From Phanerochaete sordida (taxonomy: Eukaryota; Basidiomycota; Agaricomycetes; Polyporales; Phanerochaetaceae), in contig BPQB01000065.1 in the NCBI GenBank assembly GCA_019973155.2, positions 62,001 through 126,000 of the forward strand: DNA of 64,000 nucleotides. The letters run 5' to 3'. Each line of letters begins with the position of its first letter. The stretch's first letter is position 1. The notes below the pieces were generated by a model that had not been told where the DNA came from, searched no databases, and saw only the letters and a list, made by a program, of their open reading frames with translations. Position numbers and translations under genes: made by a program. This document shows, in pieces, positions 55,501 through 64,000 of this stretch.

Positions 55501-58399
55501 TTAACGGTTTGTATGAGCGCGCAACGCTACATGATAGGTGATCGCTGTACTTATATCCCTCGCGATACATGACCTTCTGTGAACGTCACCACGATCTCGC
55601 GATTAAAGTCTCGAATGATCTGTGTATTCGCATCACCAAAGGCTGCTACTGCAGGTCGCGTACTAGTTCTTGACATACACCAGAAGCAGTTTCCGACGCC
55701 GCGCCGACGCTGACATCGTCGACAAGGGTCTGAGTGCTGAGCTGAATATGTCCTGAGCTATGGCCTTCCTGCCGTTCGGACAACCTCCGTCGAACTGGCA
55801 AACAGGAGACCAGCGCCGTGCGCGAGTGACAGCCGTACGGCCTGCTGCAAAGACCCGGATCAGAGATGCGCTTTGACAACAGATAGGCCGCATTTCCAGC
55901 GTCGACGAGACGCACCGTTTTCGTTCAGCCATTGACCAAGAGACAGCCTGCATGCGAGCGGGTCAGCGTTGAGGGAGGCGTCTGAGACGGCCTTGGCCGA
56001 GAGCTGCCCGCTGCGGCCTCATTGAGTAATGCTCGGTCGAGAACGGTGGGCGCGGCAATTTGCTACGAGGACCTCGAAGGGGCGCCAACAGCGCTGTGCA
56101 GCTGATTGGGATGGCGGGACAGCGCGAGAGGGACTGACGTATGTAATTTTGGAAGAAAGTGAGACTCGTTTCTAGACGTGATGAACGATGCTTCGCACCT
56201 CTCGGCGGACGTTCCCAACGTTGGCTCCGGATGCCATGGTGGCGTGACATGGTTGAGATGGTAGGATGATTTAAATACGTTGAACCTGCGTGACGGACTT
56301 CTCATCCGCGTTTCCCTCGCAAGCGGCGCGGCGGCTGGGAGCACATGACAAGACGAGCGCGCCGTGACCCTGATCCCGACACCTTTCCACAGAGACCTGC
56401 GCGGAGCGTTTAATGGTGCTACGAATTTGCTACCATATTGTGGAAGGGCATGGAGGCGACTTACCCTCGACGTTGCCAACGTGTCCGTCGAATGCAGCTA
56501 TGCCTGGCGGAGGCGGCACGAAGATGATATAAGCCTCTCGTGAAGATGGCACAAGGACCGTGCGGTGCACCGTATTCCAGGAATCCCTTCATCCAAAGCT
56601 CCTTGTACTCGCCCACCAGCTTCGGTTTCGACCCGTCGTCGAGGTGAGGCTACAGCGTTTCTGAACTTTCGCAGACGATCGTCGGAGCCAGTCGATGTGT
56701 GCCCTGCAGCACAAGGACGCGTGCGGCAGCCATAAGTGTGCATATTTTCACATTGAGAGGCAAGGAGATGCAATTATGGGAAGTGAACGTGAGCGTGAAC
56801 AGGAGGAAAGCGCGGACGACGCGCACGCCGCTGCAAAGCGTGTTAGCGTCGCTTACGTAATACGGCAGACATGCCTTACTTGGCATATGTCGAACCTTAT
56901 TTGGCACTGTTCAGGGAACTCAAGGGTCTCGACACGTCGTGGGCCGGTCACACATTCTGAGCGAACCTGCGCACTGCTACTCGTCTGAATTGTGTAGTTC
57001 TGCCATTGACTAAGCCAGAGACATAGCCTGTGGCTCGAAAAGGTCAGACGGTGTATATTTGAATATATATCGCTCCGGCACAGAAATTGGCCGCGTCGTG
57101 GTAGGCAGCGGCATTCTAGCTGATTATCCACACAGATTATGAGGAAAGGATCTGAAAAGCAAGGGCTAATTGTCTGAGAACGGTTGGGTACAAGAGCTAC
57201 ACGTGCACGAGATGACAATGCACCTTTCAGGATGTCCAAGCAGACCCCGCCGAGCTTGTCTGTGACGCGATGAGGGCCGGAGATGCAACAGGTATGCGGA
57301 AGTGGCCCGGGCTGGCTCTCCAGCCCGACACGGAGAATCTTCTGGGTAGACATAGTGTCAGTATCGGACCGCCGCGATGGACAAGGCCTCGGGCGCAGGC
57401 TGCAGCAACCTATCATTGGCCCTCGAGTGGCCGTTTCAGAAAGTCTGTCTTTCGGTGATTGACAATGAAAGCTAACATCGCAGCGGATACGCAGCGTTCT
57501 ACAAGGTTGACATGTCAAGCATGAAGATGTCGACGACACAGAGCACTCACTTCGAGCGTAGGGCACGCCGCCCTTCCTATGACCTGCCGTGGGCCGTTTA
57601 GCTTTATACATTTGTTTGCTGTACATTGTCAGCTTGCTAGCGGGCTCCCAGAAGCTATAAAGAGTGCGAGGTAGCAAGGCGGACGATGACGAACGTAGAG
57701 GTCACAAACCTCAGCCTCTCGCCGTGGACCGTCTACATCGTTGCTTCTAGGATATCGTGATATTCTGGTACTTCCGCGGCCAAGCACAAAGACTCGATGT
57801 AATCCACTGGTCTTATGCAGCCGCGGACAAGGAGAAGGAGCATCTTCAGCGCGGTGTCAGCAGCGTGATACAACGGAGGTCAAGGATGCTACGCGCCTTA
57901 TCTGCTGCCCAGCACGCTTGTATGCGGTGGGAACGCGCAGCGTACCAGCGGCCGACCAGATTCATAGACGTCGTGCTTGAGACTTGTACGCCCCGCAACG
58001 TGGCTTTCATGTTTTGCGCTCGGCTGACCGAGGCTGCGGCGAAGTCGAGCTGTGAGTCGTGGGATGTCTATTGCTGCTGATTTTGCTACATATCGATCGC
58101 CTTCAGGCGTGGCATACAGACGCAGGTACTGCGAATTGCGTTCTTTCGCTGGCTGGTAGCTCTATGCTCGCGCTGCAGGCGTGCAACCTCAGAGAAGAAC
58201 AGGACAAGCAATAATGAGGTTACGCACCGAAACAATTGTTCAACCACTTGATGGCTCCTGTGTACTTTTAGGTTGTCCATGCCTGCCTGCTGCGGGGCTA
58301 AAGCAGAGCCAGACTGGTACTGCTCCCTGGATAGAGTCAGCGACGTGTAAATTTGGATATCGCGAGCGTATCTCACTGTACTGGGATGGATTACCACTA
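52561..58399. other. Gene-poor region, no gene supported
   Basis: About 5.8 kb with many overlapping short frames, none with a recognisable domain. Contains the MITE at 55131-55284. A loosely similar pair of segments (around 55920-55970 and 57000-57050, both with CCATTGAC(C/T)AAG followed by AGACA(T)AGCCTG) hints at further decayed duplications. A 107-codon frame at 57757-58080 (DVIHWSYAAADKEKEHLQ) is protein-like but without start or family. Confidence 0.4.
55131..55284. mobile_element. Small MITE with 24-bp inverted repeats and TA duplication
   Basis: The element proper is 55133-55282 (150 bp). Its termini are perfect 24-bp inverted repeats starting CTGTACAATTACGACC, each flanked outside by TA (55131-55132 and 55283-55284). 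TA duplication is the mark of the Tc1/mariner/pogo superfamily. The interior is AT-rich relative to its surroundings, non-coding, and shares TCAGCGGAAAACCGG with the fragment at 39.25 kb. Non-autonomous; no transposase nearby. Confidence 0.85.
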
Positions 58400-59410
58400 C
58401 ATACGTGCCTGCTGGCCGTACAGCGCGCTCCAGGCCTCGGTTGGGCTGCGCGCAAATTGAGGCTTGCGCGGGCACCTCCAAGCAGCTTCGCCCCGCGACG
58501 GCAAGCCGCTGACTTGCACATTGGAATCTTGGCGTGAGGCCGTGGTCGGCGAGTGGTTGGGGTCCCCGCGCGGTGCGCCGGAGGGGAGCGTAGCAGAGCG
58601 CGACGAGTCTTGTCCACGTCGGCATGCACAATGACGCGAACGCTGTAGCAGGGCTCTGGAGGCGCACCATGGAAGCCCACGACATATTGGTCCGCCTGAC
58701 CAAAGTCGCCTACGAGGGTGATGACCGAACGCTGGAGAACGGGTGTATACCGGAGAGGCAGCTCGTCGATGTTCGAGGCAAGCATGGCGAGCGCTGTACA
58801 CGGATGGGAGAGTCAGATACACTGCGGCTGAGCTTGCAGGAATATTCTTACGCGTACCGGAACCTTGGCTCCAGCGGGCGGGCTTTGCTGCAGAGCTGCA
58901 GTGAGGCGCAACGCTTTCGGCAGCGCTCCTCAATTTATGGTCTGGGCTGAGCGCTGATATCGCCTGCGTTTGGGGCAGACAGTTGTGGAATATGAGAAGA
59001 TATATGTTTGGCGTCGCGTGTGCGAATGCATACGCGAGTACTGTGGTATGTGCAGCGAGCAAGGTCGCCAAGCCTCGTGTCCGAGCTGGGCTCGGGCACG
59101 ATCCGATTGCCGGTCTCGTGACGCGTGCCCTGCGCTTGCTTTCCTCGCGCGTTTTCGACTCTCGACCCAGTCCTGCCGCCTCGACTTCACACAGCTGCAC
59201 AACACCTTCAGCTCGCTGCCTCTGCTCCTCTGCTACTGCGACGACATCAACTTCACGGCTCCTTGCGCCCCGCGCCCTGCTGCCTGCCGCTTCTGCACAA
59301 AAACACCCCGCGAGAACAGCTCTGAGGCACGTCCGTCCAGCGGCGCGCGCGTCGAGCATAAAATCGGTCCTGCACTGGCCTGCAAGTTTCCTCGAACAAG
59401 ATGCTGTGGC
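58400..59410. repeat. Decayed repeat unit, copy U2
   Basis: Second copy of the unit at 51590-52560. Anchors: GTACAGCGCGCTCCAGGCC near 58410, GCCTACGAGGGTGATGAC near 58706, GCTTTGCTGCAGAGCTGCAG at 58882-58901, and LHWPAS in plus frame near 59370. A minus-strand frame of 341 codons and a plus-strand frame of 108 codons overlap here; neither shows a domain. Confidence 0.6.
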
Positions 59411-61849
59411 CACGAAACTCAACCCGTTCGCGCCGGCCTAGTCTCTGGCAGTGCTTAGAGGACGACAGGCGATGTTCTCCGGCCTTTTCGCTTCCTACAC
59501 ACCTTTTCGACACTGAAGCCGCATGCAAGCCGTGAGCATTCTGTTCGACAGAGCAGAAAGCTGGATACATCTTCCGGTGAGTACATTGCGTAGCGAGACT
59601 CTGGGTTGTAGCTTAAAAGTGGCAGCGTGATCGCCGAGTGAAAAGCCTGTCCTTCCGAGCTGAGACGAATCTCTGCAGAACCTCCCTCGTGACGCTTGAA
59701 GCTACTCTATCCATTCGCGGAAGCACTCTGGTAAGTCCCTGTTGACTCTGAAGGCGAAGAAATCACTGACATGCTTGCAGGTATCTATATCTTTCGTCAC
59801 AGCGCGCCGTTGGTGTCCAGTAGCAAATTCCGCAACCCAACCCAAGCACCGCCATCTGCCGAATCACGCCAGTCATTACAGACATAATGGCGATCAAGGC
59901 AGCCTGCGCACCCCTCCTGATCTCCACTCAGAACCCGCGGGGCTCGCGACGCGTACACCACGAGGCATCCCAACACCTCTATTCTTACGACTAATCGCCC
60001 AACCGAGCGTCGCGAGGCGCACGACATGCATTCGAATTGCTCATCATGCATAGTGCAGGCCGTGCCTCTTCATGCGCGACGCTCGGCGGTGAACCCGAGC
60101 AAAATATCCCGCGGACCGCGCTCAAGCCCGGGAGCCTCGATACCGGGGGCCCAGGACGCGCTTGCGCCTCGTCGTCGCGCCGGCAATCTGAGGGCTCGGG
60201 GGCTGTAAACATCATGGCCGAGCAGGACGCTGCTAAAAAGGCTGTGCAGCTAGGACGAGGTGAGTTGTTTATGAGTCTTCGCAACTTAGCTCAGTCATTT
60301 GAACATATGCGTGCATCAGCAGGGCTTCTTACTTCCTCCGTGAACACAATCCGCCGCAAATCGACCGTGCTTGCTCTGAAGATCAGCGAGGAGGGCCGCG
60401 CTGCGAGCACGCCGCGGTACTTCCGGAGTGCGTTCTGCGCGCACCGTTTACCTCCATGCAAATGGTACGTTCCAAGTCTTCCGTTTTCAATTATCGCTGA
60501 TTGGATTGCTCGCAGAATGATGGTCATGGCGGCAAGGCGCTGACGCGAACGTACTTTGTGGGTCTTGACGATCCGTGCTCAGAGGACGACCACCAAGCCG
60601 CCAACGAATACATCAGCGCTTCGACATGCCGCGCACTCCCAGCTCGCTCCAGTAGGCACAAAACGACGTCTAGCAGCCTGCAGCGTCGCCGTAGTCCTAC
60701 GCTGCCAAGCCTGGGACGACAGTCAAACACGAGGGCAGCACCTTGCCGTGCGATATGCTACGCGCGGAAGACCCACGCCCGACTGCACCCACTCCAGCAG
60801 CGGCTATGACATCGTACAAATTGTGCTGTCAGCGCCATCCCAGCTGAGACGTCGACCAAGCTCGACGGCTCCGGTGCTGCTGGCGGAACCCGCACCTTGC
60901 CCTGGAAGCACCGTCTTGGCGCTCTAGCGCCCGCCGTCCCTGCCTTGCTCGCCCAAGCTGGCACATTCCCATCCATGATCCGTCGGCCGAGGCACCAGCA
61001 AGTGCCCGGTCGCATTTGCTGCCTCGATGGCCAGCTCCCTTTCCCTTTCGCTGGGGTTGTCCGAACGGGTTCCGCCGACGCCGACGCGGCGTTTGGACTC
61101 TTCGTGCGCAGGCGCTCGCTCACCATCCCCGACACCAGTCTCGCGCCATGGTGACGCTCCAGATCGACGTGTACGCGAGTACGCTCGGTAAGCTTTGGCA
61201 GCACGACGCTGAAGCGAGCGAACGTGGTGCGCCGCAGTGACCCGCGCTTAGGCTACGACTGGAAGACGCGTGGAGTGGTACCTCATGGACGTGAAGTACC
61301 AGGTCCCCCGCTATCGTGAAGAGGCGCAAGATGCGTCGGAGCAATCTGCAGTGTGGCAGCCAGCACACTCCAGTCGAGCACGAGGACAACGCCCTGTCGT
61401 GCGATACTCTTCGCTCGAACGACCCTCGCCCAACCGTACCCGTGACAATCGCGGCGACGACATCCTACCCCTCGCGCTACCCGCGCGATCCCATCTGGCG
61501 CGTCGACCAGACTCGATGGCCTTGATACCGCGACGTCAGCAGTGTCTACATTGTGCCCTTTAGCACCATCCCGGCGCTCTGTCCTGCCTTGCCTTTCCAA
61601 TCCTGCACGCTGACATCGACGGCTCGAGGCTCCGACGAGCACACTGCCGCTCTCGCTGGGTTGGCGGCAGACGGGCTTTTGCTGACGTCGTCCGTGCAAA
61701 TCGTGGCATCCCCGGGCTTGGCTTCTGAACGTCCCACGAGCAGGCGCAGACCCTTCCTCCCCGCTACCGGTCCCGCGCACGCTTGGCGATGCCCAGATCC
61801 AGGTGTATACGAGCGCTGCGCGAGTCAAGGGGTGTACGGATCAACTGGT
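59411..61849. other. Gene-poor region with fragments of the 43.8-kb orphan gene
   Basis: No intact gene. A possible two-exon piece starts at 60214 (MAEQDAAKKAVQLGR, intron, then LLTSSVNTIRRKSTVLAL) but stops at the next splice. Two tandem fragments (near 60723-60800 and 61369-61440) share a V-x-H-E...L-x-C-D...D-P-R-P-T frame with each other and loosely resemble VVKQEGDSLSDN of the orphan protein at 43.8 kb. A segment near 61253 reads GYDWKTRG, like DYNWRAHG in that protein. Confidence 0.4.
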
Positions 61850-62590
61850 CTGAGCCTGGCCAAGCCAAGACCGCCTACGAGGGCAGCGACGGAAAGCGGA
61901 TGTCAGCGGGAGTGCCGGAGAGGTGACGGATCGAGATTTTCCAGACGAAGCATCACGAGTGCTGTCCGTAGGCTGTCAATCAGCCATTTTGAGCAATCTT
62001 GCGGCGTTCCCGAGTCCTAACTTCAAATCGCGCTCGTCGAGCCGGCTTTGCTGGAGAGTCGTAGGGAGGCAGTCTGAGGTTTACTGGTGTGGCGCTCCCA
62101 GATCAGCGCGAGGGAGTGAAGCGAGGATGCTTATAGTCTTTGCGCACGCGCTGGACGTCCTACGAGAGACAGGGATGCATGCGCAGCGAGTGGGGCGTCG
62201 CTTCCAGAGTCGCGAACTTCGAAGCCTCGCTCCCAAACTTGACATGGGCCCGACGAGATCGCCGCGGCAGTGCGGACCGGCCTGCCCATCCCTGCCCCGC
62301 GTTCGCTTCATGCGCGCCTTCGAAGTTCGAACCTCCGGCCATGTCTGTCTGCCCTCATCGACGTTTACTCCACGCCTGCTTTCTACCCTCCACGTTTCAT
62401 CGTCTCCATTGCTAGGCTCTACATCGTACATACAGCCTGCGCACTACTCCCACTCCCTACTCGGAACCTCCAGGTTTCACGGCGCGTACATGACGAGACT
62501 CATGTCCTTCGCACTCGAGCTCAATCGACGAACCAAGCACTGCAGAGCATATTGGCTCGCCTGTCCGGCAGAACGCAAGCCGTGCGAGTC
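61850..62590. repeat. Decayed repeat unit, copy U3
   Basis: Third, most diverged copy. GCCTACGAGGGCAGCGAC near 61870 and GGCTTTGCTGGAGAG at 62044-62058 lie 174 bases apart, against 176 in U2. A CACTGCAGAGC block near 62538 falls where the LHWPAS anchor is expected. Confidence 0.5.
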
Positions 62591-63968
62591 TAGGCATACC
62601 CGTGGCAGTGAACCCCGTTAGAAGAATTCAGGAGCGGCATGCGCAAGCCTGAAATGCCTCTGTACCGCGGACATATGCACTCCCGTGCTCGCGAGCGTGC
62701 TGGTGGTAGGACGTCGCTGGGTTTTGACCGCTCTGGTAGATCCCGCCGCCGCTGTGGTCATGGAAGATGGGGACGAGGTGAGTAATCGTACGACTCATCG
62801 TCGCATAGCTCAGCCGCTGACGATATGCGCTCATATGCAGCTGTGTCCGGTGTACCCACACCAATGAAGCACATCGGGGCTCGATCGCAAACCCCTCTAA
62901 GATCACAGAGGTCTCCTTGTCCCGCACATACGCCGCCGCGATGCGTAGTTTATTCCATCATCCATGTCATAGAAGTAGCGCGTCCGTAATCCAGTTTATT
63001 TATCACCCCCTTCACGTTACTGATCAGGCCACTGCAGAGCAAAAATCCTGCCGACTTAGGCCAGATCGATACGGTCGTGGTGCGTCTCTACAATTAGAAC
63101 TAGTACTTGTCTGCGCATGGGCTTGTTGTCCACGCGATGTCCAAGCTTCTACCGCGTTTAGCATATATATTCTCTGCGAAGAGCCAACAAGGTCGATATT
63201 TTCCTCGTCTTCCCTCAGAAGAAGGTGTGTACTCTATGGTACTCTGTGTTCAGCATCCTCCAGGGGCTCCTTTATCTAGGAGTCGTGACCCCGGCGTCTG
63301 TTGCGACTGCGGCTGTGATTGCGGTCATCGGCTCGGGACAATTCTGACGTGGCGCATAGTCTGGAATGGCTTCACGCGCGACTCATACGCGCATACAATC
63401 CTTCGACATGTATGATGCTACTTGATAAATTGAGTCCTCTATCCCACCAGGCTTGAAATTGAAAGGCTGTCGTGCGGTAGAACCAGCCGCGTTTGTAACG
63501 TGATGTTAGGTATGAGGGCTGGGTCTCTTTTCTGGACAAGACATGCGATGTCGGCGTGATGATCGCAGAAGCAAGGCTTCTCGAAGCTTGGTCCTGAGCA
63601 CTGCCCCTATCAGATAGGGACGTTGCCCCTTGGTCGCGGAGATTGGTGAGAGCTGAGCACTTATCAGGCAGAGTAACGGCTGCGCTCTATATCAACCTCG
63701 CAGATCCGATGTAGACGTCGCCGAAGCCGCAGCACTCGAGACCGACGAAGATCAAGGTCGTGAATTCCATGCCCTGCCACGCGCATCTCGTGCGTCTCCA
63801 TGGGTTCAGTTCTCTGCACGAGTCCCATATGAAACGGCTTCGGCCTTCAGGCTTATCTGCACACGAGGCCGGCGCATGTAGGCCACCCTTTCTGGCCTCG
63901 CCCCCAGCCTGCATCGCCACTCTCTTCTCACCACCAACTCGCTATCCGTCGACACCAATCCTTCAACA
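62591..63968. other. Spacer, no gene supported
   Basis: Short frames only. One plus-strand frame near 62680-62780 (VLASVLVVGRRWVLTALVDP) ends at a GTGAGT donor and may be an orphan exon. The last 70 bases before 63969 are pyrimidine-rich, like a 5' leader. Confidence 0.35.
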
Positions 63969-64000
63969 TGTCCTCCCATGCTCGACGAGAGGAATTGATC
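63969..64000 (+). CDS. Possible gene start, truncated by window edge
   Basis: An ATG after a C/T-rich leader (CACCACCAACTCGC... CCTTCAAC) opens a frame MSSHARREELI that runs off the window. Only the leader-like context supports it; product unknown. Confidence 0.3.

Noticed and set aside
56853..57677. 274-codon minus-strand frame
   Set aside because: No recognisable domain, no consistent splice context, and composition (many Ser, Arg, Cys) like a chance frame in decayed sequence.
58086..59422. Long overlapping frames on both strands (up to 341 codons)
   Set aside because: Lie within a repeated decayed unit; neither strand shows a family motif, so I record a repeat rather than genes.

Overview
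This is a nuclear segment from a filamentous basidiomycete, most likely an Agaricomycete. The genes are GC-rich and cut by many short (about 45-75 nt) GT-AG introns, several with CTNAY-like branch points. The protein set (Cus1/SF3B2, Rpn8, Ctf18, F-box proteins, a GH20 hexosaminidase, a NACHT protein, small ten-cysteine secreted proteins) fits that group. Exon joins were worked out by hand from reading frame, splice signals and remembered family features. No alignment or database search was run.

Positions 1-21.5 kb are a dense housekeeping block: the end of a GFA/CENP-V protein, mitochondrial ATP synthase epsilon, a seven-knuckle CCHC protein (Gis2/Byr3/CNBP type), cytochrome c oxidase subunit 5, proteasome lid subunit Rpn8, an F-box protein, clamp loader Ctf18, a second F-box protein, splicing factor Cus1/SF3B2, eIF4A and a dual-specificity phosphatase. 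These look single-copy and intact.

Positions 21.5-43 kb are accessory and shaped by duplication. A Rab GTPase (26.4-27.4 kb) has a decayed copy at 22.1-23.5 kb with a 422-bp terminal-inverted-repeat element in its first intron. A small secreted ten-cysteine protein is present three times (24.4, 36.0 and 42.5 kb). Between them lie an orphan gene, a monocarboxylate-type MFS transporter, a secreted GH20 beta-N-acetylhexosaminidase, palindrome-rich transposon-like fragments and a broken FkbM-like methyltransferase. The secreted proteins, hexosaminidase and transporter are consistent with an extracellular or cell-wall role, but nothing shows that they act together.

Positions 43.8-49.7 kb hold an orphan gene (about 467 aa) and an 861-residue NACHT NTPase with an N-terminal helical domain resembling the MLKL/HeLo type. 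It is the best candidate here for an immune or allorecognition protein.

Positions 49.7-64 kb have almost no readable genes. They hold three co-linear decayed copies of an unknown unit of about 1 kb (51.6-52.6, 58.4-59.4 and 61.8-62.6 kb), a 150-bp mariner-type MITE with TA target duplication (55.1 kb), fragments resembling the 43.8-kb orphan gene, and a possible gene start at the right edge.
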